Of a stretch of 35,146 bases of DNA, positions 18,779-26,551 are shown piece by piece. The stretch spans positions 1 to 35,146 of the forward strand of contig CAZUJL010000035.1 in the NCBI GenBank assembly GCA_964620045.1, read 5' to 3'. A model generated the notes under the pieces. That model searched no databases. It was not told the origin of the DNA and worked only from the letters and a program-made list of their open reading frames with translations. A program made the translations under genes and the position numbers. Origin of the DNA: VFKU01 sp964620045. GTDB lineage: Bacteria; Hydrogenedentota; Hydrogenedentia; Hydrogenedentales; GCA-2746185. Within the stretch, counting starts at the first letter, position 1. Each line of letters begins with the position of its first letter.

Positions 18779-20953
18779 TTACTCAATGAAGCCGTGGTAC
18801 AGGCCCATGTAATACGGCAACAGAAACACAACGCCGCTCGCCATCATGCGGCCTTCGCCGCCGTAATTGAGCTGATACGGGTCGGTGTTCCAGTGATTGA
18901 AGAAGCGCTCCTCGACCGGCAACACCTTACCGTTCGTGCGCAACCCGCGCTCGCGCGTACGGTCGCGGCTGTCGATGTCAATGGTCTGGTGGCGGAACAG
19001 CGGCACGATGTCCAGGCGGTGGCCGTTCTGCACGGCCCAGTCAAAGCGATCGAGCGGAAAGCCCTTCAGCGTCGCGATCGAATCTTCCAGCCAGCCTTCA
19101 AACAGGTTCAGATCGACCGTGCCCCAGTGCGTATGCGACGCCGTCCCGTTCAGCGCAGCCGCCGCCGCGAAATTGAAAAAGGGGTTCATCTCGGGAAACT
19201 CTAGCTTCCAGTACCCGAAGAAGGAGTGCCGCATGCGCTCGCGCAGTTCGTCGTTCTTCGTGTACTTGATAAGGTTGTAGAACGACATGAAGGCCATTTC
19301 GTCGTCCGACTGGTTGCCCGAGCCGATGCCGTAGTGGATTTTTGGCACCATCGCGTTCTGATCGTAGTGGTGCTGTTCGATGAGCATGCGCGTGGCTGCG
19401 GCATACTTGGAGTTGCCCGTCATGTGCTCGGCCACCGACAGGTAGCTCAGCATGCTCAGCGAGTTCAGCCCACGTTCGACGTACCACCGGCGGTCGCTGT
19501 TCAGTGATTCGGGACTGAAATCGCCCCACCGGGTCACGGTGCCGTCGTGGTCGATCAGCTTAAAGTTGTGTGCGAGGAAGTGGTCCGTCAGATCGCGCAC
19601 GACCTCGCGCACACGCTCTTTTTCCTCGGGCGTGTCGGCCACAAGGTCGTAGTAGGCAGGGTAGAAGAAATAGTGACCATCGAGCTCGTCCGAGCTGGTG
19701 TCGCTCTTCCAATACCACTTCCCGTCCGCGCTCTTCGGCCAGCGTGGCTCATAGGCTTTCCATAGCGCGTCGCCCTTCTGGTCTTCGCGGTCGTTCTCGA
19801 TCCGGCCGATGTTCGGGTCGTGGCCCGTCGTCGGCAGGATCGTGCGCGCCACATAGCCCTTCGGCGGACTATGCTCGCCGCCCTGCGTCACTTTCTGCAG
19901 GAAGCGCAGCGCTTCAAAGGCCTGCTTCGCGCGTTCCTTGGCCTTGGGGTCCTTCGTGGCCGCATAGGCAAAGCATTCGCCCGCGCCGTACATGGAGGTC
20001 CACAGGCCGTCGTTGTCGCTGTCGTGGTGACGAACCTCGCTCAGGTCGCCCGGCTTCGCCACCGTGATCTCCGCGACATACCCAAACTCCGTGCGCTTGA
20101 TGTGCTTCTCGATCTGTTCTTCGTAATACGCCGCCTTCTGCGCCAGCGTCATCGGCTCAAAATAAATATGCGATACCCCGCCCTTCGTCGCCACCCACGC
20201 CGAGCCGTCCGGCATCGCGAGGATGTCGTTCACATGATCGTCAGCGAGCCAGCGCTTGCCTTCGCGGACGGACCACGCACCGTCGCGCAGCCGCATCGCG
20301 CCCTTGTCGGTACCAAACCAAATGCCACCCGCGATGTCGACACATGTAAATTGGTTATACGGAAGACCGGTCGCCGGAGTGTGAACAACCGAATCGTTTT
20401 TCTTGTTCAGATAGATGCCCGCCGGGGTCGCAATAAGCTGCGTCGTGTCATCGCCAAAGATCGCCGTCGTGTTTCCATTGCCCCACGCGAGGCCGGTCTT
20501 GTCTATCTTGGTCACCAGCATCAGATCGTCATGCTCTGGGGAGCGCACATAAGCGCCCAGTTCCGTGGCGATCAGGAAAATCGTACCGTCGTCATACGTT
20601 TGGATTTCATTAATCTTAAAATCGGCCGATGTGTCTTCGGGCATGTTGGCCAGGTAGTCGGCCATTAATTCGCGCCCTTTTGCTTTTAGGGCAGTGAGGC
20701 CCGGCGGCGCATTCTCTGCCGCGACCGCTATCCATTTCTCGCCGTCAAATTTCGCCCAACCGCCCGTCGTTTCCGCCAATACCGCGCCGGAAGCATCCCG
20801 CACAAGCTGCACGGTCTCGTTCGCGGGCAGTCCATCCGCCGTGGTGTATTGGCGCGCCATCTCTTGCCCGTATTCTCCGATGGCGATAGGCGCGGTCTGC
20901 GCGAAAAGCGGTGTACAGAGGAAAAATAGTGCGAATGCGAGCTTATGCAACAT
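18779..20953 (-). CDS. Secreted two-domain protein: beta-propeller repeats plus alpha/alpha-toroid-like domain
   Basis: A 724-residue secreted protein. Its signal peptide is MLHKLAFALFFLCTPLFAQ, and the ATG at 20953 has AAGGA five bases upstream. Residues 25-265 contain repeats of the two-component-regulator-propeller kind (for example GLPANETVQLVRDASGAVLA, GGIWFGTDKGAMRLRDGAW and GSAWVATKGGVSHIY). From about residue 270 the sequence turns helical, with YGAGECFAYAATKDPKAKER and a run of paired helices like the (alpha/alpha)6 toroids of glycoside hydrolases and polysaccharide lyases. At 311-316 a D-x-D-x-D-G loop looks calcium binding. A polysaccharide-binding or -cleaving role is possible but not shown. 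The GT-C glycosyltransferase follows after 6 bp, so both may act on the same envelope glycan. Confidence 0.72.
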   Translation of the reverse strand: MLHKLAFALFFLCTPLFAQTAPIAIGEYGQEMARQYTTADGLPANETVQLVRDASGAVLAETTGGWAKFDGEKWIAVAAENAPPGLTALKAKGRELMADYLANMPEDTSADFKINEIQTYDDGTIFLIATELGAYVRSPEHDDLMLVTKIDKTGLAWGNGNTTAIFGDDTTQLIATPAGIYLNKKNDSVVHTPATGLPYNQFTCVDIAGGIWFGTDKGAMRLRDGAWSVREGKRWLADDHVNDILAMPDGSAWVATKGGVSHIYFEPMTLAQKAAYYEEQIEKHIKRTEFGYVAEITVAKPGDLSEVRHHDSDNDGLWTSMYGAGECFAYAATKDPKAKERAKQAFEALRFLQKVTQGGEHSPPKGYVARTILPTTGHDPNIGRIENDREDQKGDALWKAYEPRWPKSADGKWYWKSDTSSDELDGHYFFYPAYYDLVADTPEEKERVREVVRDLTDHFLAHNFKLIDHDGTVTRWGDFSPESLNSDRRWYVERGLNSLSMLSYLSVAEHMTGNSKYAAATRMLIEQHHYDQNAMVPKIHYGIGSGNQSDDEMAFMSFYNLIKYTKNDELRERMRHSFFGYWKLEFPEMNPFFNFAAAAALNGTASHTHWGTVDLNLFEGWLEDSIATLKGFPLDRFDWAVQNGHRLDIVPLFRHQTIDIDSRDRTRERGLRTNGKVLPVEERFFNHWNTDPYQLNYGGEGRMMASGVVFLLPYYMGLYHGFIE

Positions 20954-20963
20954 CGAATTCCTT

Positions 20964-20992
20964 TTGAGGTTGGGTGAAACGGGCATTATAGT
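20964..20992 (+). promoter_or_regulatory. Candidate promoter of yajQ
   Basis: TTGAGG (20964-20969), a 17-bp spacer and TATAGT (20987-20992) give a transcript start about 33 bp before the yajQ ATG. The same 78-bp gap must also hold the start of the divergent propeller gene. Confidence 0.6.
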
Positions 20993-21031
20993 GATCGTAG
21001 CGAGTGAGCGCGAGCACGGGGGAGGTTACCA

Positions 21032-21523
21032 ATGCCGAGTTTCGATGTCGTGAACAAGGTCGACCTGCAAGAGGTCGAGAACGCCCTGAACAACGCCCGC
21101 AAGGTGATTACGAACCGCTACGACTTTCGCGGCAGCGACACGACCATCGACCTCGACAAAAAAGAACCCAAGATCACGGTCGAAACCAGCGACTCGATGA
21201 AGCTGAAGTCGCTCGACGAAGAACTGGTAGCGCAGCTCGTCCGCCGCGGCGTGAGCGCGAAGGCCCTCGACCGTAAAGACCCCGAACCGGCCACCAAAGG
21301 CCGCCTTCGCCAGACGATTAAGCTCAAGCAGGGCATCGACAAGGACACGGCCAAACAAATCGTGAAATGGATTAAGGACAGCAAGATGAAAGTGACCGCG
21401 CAGATTCAGGACGAACAGGTGCGCGTGACCGGCAAACAAATCGACGACCTGCAGGCCGTCATCGCGATGCTCAAACAAAAAGAAGTCGAAATGCCGTTGC
21501 AATACGTCAACATGCAGCGATGA
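21032..21523 (+). CDS. yajQ: YajQ family nucleotide-binding protein
   Basis: A 163-residue protein matching YajQ along its full length: MPSFDVVNKVDLQEVENALN, NRYDFRGSDTTIDLDKKEP, LKQGIDKDTAKQIVKWIKDS and the C-terminal VRVTGKQIDDLQAVIAMLK. The fold is two ferredoxin-like domains. Some members bind cyclic di-GMP and act as co-regulators; E. coli YajQ binds nucleotides and its role is unclear. The ATG at 21032 has GGGGGAGG six bases upstream, one of the strongest ribosome-binding sites here. The TGA is immediately followed by the complement of the azlD stop, so the convergent genes abut with no spacer. Cyclic di-GMP binding in this organism is inferred from the family only. Confidence 0.95.
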   Translation: MPSFDVVNKVDLQEVENALNNARKVITNRYDFRGSDTTIDLDKKEPKITVETSDSMKLKSLDEELVAQLVRRGVSAKALDRKDPEPATKGRLRQTIKLKQGIDKDTAKQIVKWIKDSKMKVTAQIQDEQVRVTGKQIDDLQAVIAMLKQKEVEMPLQYVNMQR

Positions 21524-21844
21524 TTACGCCGTTACCCACTGCAAAAACCACAACAGCCCCATCCCAGTAGCCAGCGTCGCGAGAATATTCTTCGTTTTCC
21601 ACGCGACCGCCGCCGCGACCAGCGCCGCATAAATCTGCAAATTAGCGGGGGAGAGGTGCATCTCCTTGTGCGGCGCGAACACCGCCGGCCACACGATCGC
21701 GGCCAACACCGATGCCGGCACGAAGCGCAGCGCCTTTTTGATCGGCTCCGGGAACTCACGATTCCCCTGCAGCACGATGAACGAAAGGCGTATGGAGAAG
21801 GTCAGCGCGCTCGCCGCGAGGATGATGAGCCAAACCCGCATCAT
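21524..21844 (-). CDS. azlD: AzlD-like branched-chain amino acid export subunit
   Basis: A 106-residue protein with three or four hydrophobic segments. It shows AzlD family features: an N-terminal helix (VWLIILAASALTFSIRLSFI), a short polar loop with PEPIKKALRFVPASVLAAIV, and two C-terminal helices (AALVAAAVAWKTKNILATLA). It acts with AzlC to export branched-chain amino acids. The start is the first of two consecutive ATGs at 21844 and overlaps the azlC stop as ATGA, which supports coupled translation. The second ATG at 21841 is equally possible. It is the last gene of the aroA-aroKC-azlC-azlD series. Confidence 0.87.
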   Translation of the reverse strand: MMRVWLIILAASALTFSIRLSFIVLQGNREFPEPIKKALRFVPASVLAAIVWPAVFAPHKEMHLSPANLQIYAALVAAAVAWKTKNILATLATGMGLLWFLQWVTA

Positions 21845-22542
21845 GCGCGCGCCTGCACAATCATGCCGGCGATGACGCCCACCAGCGAGGCCGTCAGCAG
21901 TCCGAGGTTTAGCGGCAGCGCGAACGCCGCCACGGCCACAATCCCCGCCGTGAAAAATGCACACACTGCCGCGCGATCACGCAACGACGGCACCGCGAGC
22001 GCCAGGAACGTAAGCGGGATCGCAAAATCCAGCGACCATTCCGGCGGCAGCGCGGCCCCGGCCAGCAGGCCGATCAGCGTGCCGATTTGCCACGCGCCCC
22101 ACATCGTGAGGCCGGACCCCAGCGAAAACAGAACCACTGCGCGGGTGTTCCACGAGGAATTAAACCGCGCTAACATGATCGCCACGCCCTGATCCGTTGT
22201 GAGGTGCGCCAGCAGCACTTTCCAGCCCAGCGCGATCGAACGGTAATGCGGCGCCATCGACGCGCTGTACATGAAGTAGCGCAGGTTGACGATCACCGCC
22301 GACCCGACAATCACGACCGCGGGCGCGCCGGCATTCAGGAGTTGCAGCAACACAATCTGCGAGGCGCCGGCGTACATAAAGAACGACATGCCCATTCCCG
22401 ATAGGAGATCGAGCCCGACGCTCGCGGCCGTCACGCCGCTCACGATCGCGAACGGCATCGTGGCAATCAGCACGGGAAACGTGACGACGACGCCTTCGCG
22501 AAAGGGTCGGCGGGGCTGCGGATGTTCGGCGATGGGCGTCAT
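21841..22542 (-). CDS. azlC: AzlC-like branched-chain amino acid permease
   Basis: A 233-residue membrane protein of the AzlC/YgaZ family, the larger subunit of a branched-chain amino acid exporter. Family segments seen are REGVVVTFPVLIATMPFAIV, FMYAGASQIVLLQLL, IVNLRYFMYSASMAPHYR and LLAHLTTDQGVAIM. About seven hydrophobic helices are visible. The ATG at 22542 lies 46 bp after the end of the fused aroK-aroC gene on the same strand, so the exporter probably shares the aromatic-amino-acid transcript. Aromatic substrates cannot be excluded on this context, but the family assignment favours leucine, isoleucine, valine and analogues. Confidence 0.92.
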   Translation of the reverse strand: MTPIAEHPQPRRPFREGVVVTFPVLIATMPFAIVSGVTAASVGLDLLSGMGMSFFMYAGASQIVLLQLLNAGAPAVVIVGSAVIVNLRYFMYSASMAPHYRSIALGWKVLLAHLTTDQGVAIMLARFNSSWNTRAVVLFSLGSGLTMWGAWQIGTLIGLLAGAALPPEWSLDFAIPLTFLALAVPSLRDRAAVCAFFTAGIVAVAAFALPLNLGLLTASLVGVIAGMIVQARA

Positions 22543-22588
22543 GATTCGGCGGCGTCTACCAGTGTACCCCGCATGCGCATGCGGCGCG

Positions 22589-24202
22589 TCAGGACTTTTT
22601 CGCGTCCCAGCCGGGATTCAGCCGCTCCTGAATCTCCCACGCATCGAGCAACACCAGCGCCGCCATGCACTCAATCACGGGCACCGCGCGCGGCACGATG
22701 CACGGGTCATGGCGCCCGCCGACCTCAATCGTGCGGTTCTCGCCCGCGAGGTCGATGGTCTGCTGCGGCTGCGAGATACTCGCCGTCGGCTTCAGCGCCA
22801 CGCGCATGCGAATCGGCTGGCCCGTGGAAATCCCGCCCGCGATCCCGCCGCCGTGGTTCGACAAAAACCCGCCGTCGGCCATCTGATCGTTCACCTGGCT
22901 CGCGCGCATGCGTGTCAGCGCGAAACCGTCGCCGATCTCAATGCCCTTCACGGCCTGAATGGTCGAAAGGCCGTACATCAGACGTGAACTCAGCTTCGCG
23001 AAAATCGGATCGCCCAATCCCGCCGGCACGCCGTTGACATCAAGCTGCACGACACCGCCCACCGAGTCGCGGTCCTTGCGCGCCGTGAGGATGGCTTCTT
23101 CCATGAGCTTCGCGGCTTCGGGATCGGCCGAGCGCACAACGTTCTGCTCAATGACGCCGTAGTCGCAGGTCTTCGCCGCGATGCCGGCAATCTCAACCGC
23201 GTGCGCGCGAATCTCCACGCCGCGCCCCTTCAGAATGTGCATCGCCACGGCGCCCGCCGCCACGCGCATTGCGGTCTCGCGCGCGGACGATCGCCCGCCG
23301 CCGCGGTGATCGCGCAGGCCGTATTTCTTGTAGAACGTAAAGTCCGCATGGCCGGGGCGGAAGAGGTCCCGAATCTCGTCGTACTTCCGCGAGTCGGCAT
23401 CCTGGTTGTAGATGATGAGCCCAATCGGCGCGCCCGTGGTTTTGCCTTCAAACACACCGGACAAAATCTGCACCGTGTCCGGCTCCTTGCGCTGCGTCAC
23501 GACCTTGCTCTGCCCCGGACGCCGGCGATCGAGCTGCTCCTGCATGATCGCCTCGTTCATCTCAATGCCCGGCTTGATGCCTTCCAGCACGCAGCCGATC
23601 GCCTTGCCATGGCTTTCGCCGAAACCCGTCACGCGCACGATATCGCCGAACGTACTCGCGGCCTGCGAACGCACCGCCAGCTCATCGGAAATCGCCGCAG
23701 CCGCCTGGCTCGCGAGTTCTTCCGGCGTGCCTTTGGAGGTATCGAGCACGACATCCGCGAAGGGTTGGTACACCTCTTCGCGCAATGTTGTCTGTTCGTC
23801 GAATTTCTGGCGACCATCCGTGCCCGCGAACATCGGCGGCACGCCACCCGTAGTCGCGCGGCCCCACAATACATCCGGCGACGCGGTCAACAGCACAATC
23901 AGCGCCCCGCGACGCAATTCACGACGCGAATCGGCATTCAAAAATGCGCCGCCGCCGGTGATGATCAGGTGCCAGTCTTTCGTGGCGGCCGCGGTCGCCG
24001 CCTTGCGTTCAAACTGCCGAAAAACCTTCTCGCCGCCTTTTTGGAAAATTTCACGACAGGTAAGCTGTCGTTTGTGCTCAACCGCGTGGATGTCTTCCAG
24101 AAGCTTGTCCGTCTCGACGATCGGCAGGCCCAATTCCTTGGCTAGCGCGGCGCCGACGGTCGATTTCCCCGAACCCTTCTGCCCAATCAGAACAATATTC
24201 AC
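22589..24202 (-). CDS. aroKC: Fused shikimate kinase - chorismate synthase
   Basis: One 537-residue frame carries two shikimate-pathway enzymes. Residues 1-172 are shikimate kinase: Walker A is GQKGSGKST (7-15), D32 follows in ETDKL, R62 and E65 lie in VFRQFERK, and the GGG motif is at 83-85. A short linker of about ten residues (ISDELAVRSQAAS) leads to chorismate synthase (about 183-537), with TFGDIVRVTGFGESHGKA, RPGHADFTFYKKYGLRDHRG, GGGRSSARETAMRVAAGAVA and GRHDPCIVPRA intact. The kinase makes shikimate 3-phosphate, EPSP synthase (aroA, next door) makes EPSP, and the second domain makes chorismate. The GTG start at 24202 overlaps the aroA stop (GTGA). No stop or frameshift separates the domains, so the fusion looks genuine. 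Confidence 0.95.
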   Translation of the reverse strand: MNIVLIGQKGSGKSTVGAALAKELGLPIVETDKLLEDIHAVEHKRQLTCREIFQKGGEKVFRQFERKAATAAATKDWHLIITGGGAFLNADSRRELRRGALIVLLTASPDVLWGRATTGGVPPMFAGTDGRQKFDEQTTLREEVYQPFADVVLDTSKGTPEELASQAAAAISDELAVRSQAASTFGDIVRVTGFGESHGKAIGCVLEGIKPGIEMNEAIMQEQLDRRRPGQSKVVTQRKEPDTVQILSGVFEGKTTGAPIGLIIYNQDADSRKYDEIRDLFRPGHADFTFYKKYGLRDHRGGGRSSARETAMRVAAGAVAMHILKGRGVEIRAHAVEIAGIAAKTCDYGVIEQNVVRSADPEAAKLMEEAILTARKDRDSVGGVVQLDVNGVPAGLGDPIFAKLSSRLMYGLSTIQAVKGIEIGDGFALTRMRASQVNDQMADGGFLSNHGGGIAGGISTGQPIRMRVALKPTASISQPQQTIDLAGENRTIEVGGRHDPCIVPRAVPVIECMAALVLLDAWEIQERLNPGWDAKKS

Positions 24203-25500
24203 GCGCGCGCTCCTGCAATCGCTTCGTCTTGTTGCTGCGCCTTGCCACCCAGCGCGCGCAGCGACGCGGCGAATCCGGGATAGGTCACGCTCATGGCCTC
24301 GGCATGCTCAATCGTCGTCGCACCCTCGGCCTGCGTCGCCGCGATTGCCAGCGCCATCACCACCCGGTGGTCGTCGTGGCTATGCACCGTCGCGCCGCGC
24401 AGTTTGGACTCGCGGATGATAAGGCCATCCGGCAGTTCTTCAATATCCGCGCCCATTTTCTGTAGTTCTTCGCGCATAACCGAGATGCGGTCTGTTTCTT
24501 TCATGCGCGCCTGCGGCACATTCACCAGCCGCGTTTCGCCGCGCGCGTAACACGCCAGCGCCGCCAGCATCGGCAGAGCATCGGGCGTCGCATTGATGTC
24601 GAGTTCACACCCCACAAGATTTTTCGCGCTCACGTGAATCGCCTCGTTTTCGACCTTCACGTCCGCGCCCATCGCGCGCAGGTATTCCACGATCGCCTTG
24701 TCGCCCTGGGTATCCGCGTAGTCCAGCCCGCGGCATTCGACGGCATTTCCCGGCAACGCGCCGGCCGCAAGGAAGAAAGTGGCCGACGAAAAGTCCGCCG
24801 GGATGCGTCGGTCAAACGCCGTGAACCGCTGCCCGCCGCGAATTGTGAATTCGCTCCAGTCGTCGGCCGCTTCGAGTTTGGTGCCCTGCTTCGCGAGCCA
24901 GTCGAGCGTCATGCCTACATAGGGCGCTTCGAAAAGCACGGGCACGCGGAGATGAGTATCGTTCGCCGCCAACGGCGCCGCCATGAGTAGGCTCGTCACG
25001 TATTGGCTGGTCTTTGCTTCGAGTGTCGTCTCGCCGCCGCGCAGGGTGCCGCGCACTTCAAAGGGCGCACAGCCTGTCCCTTTTACATCGCGCACATGCG
25101 CGCCGAGGTCGTTCAGCGCGTGCATCAAGGGCGCACTCGACCGTCGTTGAATCTGCGCGTCGCCCGTCAGGGTCACTTGGCCCTCCGGCAGCAGCGCGCA
25201 CACGCCCAGCGCGATATTCATCGTCGTGCCGGAGTTGCCAACGTCAATGACATCCTTCGGCGCGCGGATGTTGCAGCCCGTGCCGATCACGCGCCACTCC
25301 TCCGGCGATTCCTTCACTTGCGCGCCAAGCTGCGAGAAGGTGTCCAGCGCGGACCGCGCATCAGCCGATTCCAGCGGCTGGCGGATGCGACTCTCGCCCT
25401 CGGCCAGGCACGCAATCGCCACCGCCCGGATCGTGTGTGACTTCGATCCGGGAATGTCGACCGCGCCCCGCAAGGTGGATCGCTCGCATCGCAGTTTCAT
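24199..25500 (-). CDS. aroA: 3-phosphoshikimate 1-carboxyvinyltransferase (EPSP synthase)
   Basis: Transfers enolpyruvate from PEP to shikimate 3-phosphate. The 433-residue product has the family hallmarks: IPGSKSHTIRAVAIACLAEG near the N-terminus, DVGNSGTTMNIALGV, LTGDAQIQRRSSAPLMHAL, SQYVTSLLMAAPLA, DALPMLAALACYA, and RMKETDRISVMREELQKMGA near the C-terminus. I chose the ATG at 25500 (MKLRCERSTLRGAVDIPGSK). The longer frame to 25659 adds 53 residues with no resemblance to the family and runs into the rsmE promoter region. The nearest Shine-Dalgarno (AGGAG) is 13 bases upstream, rather far. The gene leads the minus-strand operon with aroKC and azlCD and diverges from rsmE. Confidence 0.95.
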   Translation of the reverse strand: MKLRCERSTLRGAVDIPGSKSHTIRAVAIACLAEGESRIRQPLESADARSALDTFSQLGAQVKESPEEWRVIGTGCNIRAPKDVIDVGNSGTTMNIALGVCALLPEGQVTLTGDAQIQRRSSAPLMHALNDLGAHVRDVKGTGCAPFEVRGTLRGGETTLEAKTSQYVTSLLMAAPLAANDTHLRVPVLFEAPYVGMTLDWLAKQGTKLEAADDWSEFTIRGGQRFTAFDRRIPADFSSATFFLAAGALPGNAVECRGLDYADTQGDKAIVEYLRAMGADVKVENEAIHVSAKNLVGCELDINATPDALPMLAALACYARGETRLVNVPQARMKETDRISVMREELQKMGADIEELPDGLIIRESKLRGATVHSHDDHRVVMALAIAATQAEGATTIEHAEAMSVTYPGFAASLRALGGKAQQQDEAIAGARA

Positions 25501-25657
25501 GGGGTCCGACGAACTCCTGCTGAGTTCCGCGCGCGGCTGTACATTGCCTGGCTGACTGCCGGACCCGAGCGGTCCGAACGCGTACGGAATGGTCCAAAGT
25601 ATAACGGCTTTCACGGGGCCATTTACAGTAATACCGGAGGATGCGTATCCTGAACGC

Positions 25658-26380
25658 ATGAGCCAGTTGCATCGATTTTATGTGCCCGACTTGTGCGAGC
25701 AGCGCGACGGTATTCGCCTGCCCGAGGAAGAACTGCACCACGCGCTGCACGTCGTGCGTCTGCGAGCGGGGGATACCGTCCGCGTTTTTGATGGTCTCGG
25801 CGCGCACGCCGATGGCAAGGTTACGGCGGCATCCAAGCGCGATTTGGAATTGGACGTCGGCGCGATTCATCGCGAACCGCCTCCCGCCAGCCGCCTGACG
25901 TTGGTGCAGGCCTGGCTCAACCACGCGCACGCCGTCGAAACGCTGATCCGTCGCGGCACCGAACTCGGCGTGGATGATTTCATCTTCTTCCGCGCGGAGC
26001 ACTCCGAAAAAGCGCCGAAGGCGGGGGAGAAGTGGGCCCGCATGGCGATCGAAAGCTGCAAGCAATGTGGACGAACCCGGCTGCCGTCGTTCAGCACGGT
26101 GAAGAACATCGAAGAATTCATCGCGACTCGACCCGAGTATGTGCTCGTCGCCACGCAAGCGGTCGAGCCGCGGCCCCTGAGTCAGATTCTGAACGGTGCC
26201 GGGAACGTGGCACTCGTCGTCGGTCCGGAAGGCGACTTCACCGCGCGCGAACTCGGCGTCATCCTCGAAGCGGGCGGACACGCCCTCTCGCTCGGCCCGC
26301 TTACGTTGCGGGCCGAAGTCGCCGCGAGCGCCGCCATCACCATCGTCCAGTATCACCGTGGCCGACTCGGCCCGCGCTAG
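25658..26380 (+). CDS. rsmE: 16S rRNA (uracil-1498-N3)-methyltransferase
   Basis: Methylates N3 of U1498 in 16S rRNA using SAM. The 240-residue protein has an N-terminal PUA-like part (MSQLHRFYVPDL, HHALHVVRLRAGDTVRVFDG) and a SPOUT knot domain. Family motifs are LIRRGTELGVDDFIFF, RMAIESCKQCGRTRLPSF and the knot VALVVGPEGDFTARELGV, followed by SLGPLTLRAEVAAS. The usual LRaETA motif reads LRAEVA here. I place the start at the ATG at 25658; the GGAGG upstream is 17 bases away, so initiation may be weak. A TATAAC at about 25598-25603 may be its -10. The gene diverges from aroA. Confidence 0.93.
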   Translation: MSQLHRFYVPDLCEQRDGIRLPEEELHHALHVVRLRAGDTVRVFDGLGAHADGKVTAASKRDLELDVGAIHREPPPASRLTLVQAWLNHAHAVETLIRRGTELGVDDFIFFRAEHSEKAPKAGEKWARMAIESCKQCGRTRLPSFSTVKNIEEFIATRPEYVLVATQAVEPRPLSQILNGAGNVALVVGPEGDFTARELGVILEAGGHALSLGPLTLRAEVAASAAITIVQYHRGRLGPR

Positions 26381-26393
26381 CCACACTTATAAT

Positions 26394-26420
26394 TTGTCAT
26401 TCTGAGCGAAGCGAAGAATC
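26394..26420 (+). repeat. Widely distributed TTGTCATTCTGAGCG-type intergenic repeat
   Basis: The 27-bp stretch begins TTGTCATTCTGAGCG and ends CGAAGAATC. On translation it gives the CHSERSEES-type peptide familiar as a spurious annotation in many bacterial genomes. It begins 13 bp after the rsmE stop and marks the left edge of the accessory patch. The 13-mer TGAGCGAAGCGAA within it recurs at 29810-29822. Confidence 0.6.
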
Positions 26421-26506
26421 GGGAATTACCACGAACGCTCCACAGCGCCGGGGTTCCCGGCTATGAATAGCCCACGATTTAACTGTGATTTCGTAGGCTT
26501 TCGCAG

Positions 26507-26518
26507 TAGACCGGTCAA
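26507..26518. repeat. TTGACCGGTCAA-like palindrome, copy 1
   Basis: Reads TAGACCGGTCAA (one mismatch to the perfect palindrome at 28075) and is followed by GT as there. It lies 33 bp upstream of the start of the membrane protein gene at 26552. Confidence 0.5.
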
Positions 26519-26523
26519 GTGCC

Positions 26524-26548
26524 GTAGACTCCCGCTACGGGAGGCTAC
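26524..26548 (+). promoter_or_regulatory. Hairpin sequestering the Shine-Dalgarno of the gene at 26552
   Basis: GTAG (26524-26527) and CTCCCG (26529-26534) pair with CGGGAG (26538-26543) and CTAC (26545-26548), giving a ten-pair stem with one A-G mismatch and a 3-nt loop. The Shine-Dalgarno GGGAGG (26539-26544) lies wholly in the 3' arm, three bases before the ATG. A competing hairpin, CCGTAG (26522-26527) with CTACGG (26535-26540), would free part of it. Confidence 0.6.
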
Positions 26549-26551
26549 TAA

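Noticed and set aside
25641..25661. Six-codon micro-ORF (MRILNA) whose TGA overlaps the rsmE ATG
   Set aside because: The GGAGG directly abuts its ATG with no spacer, so initiation there is unlikely; overlap by chance is plausible.
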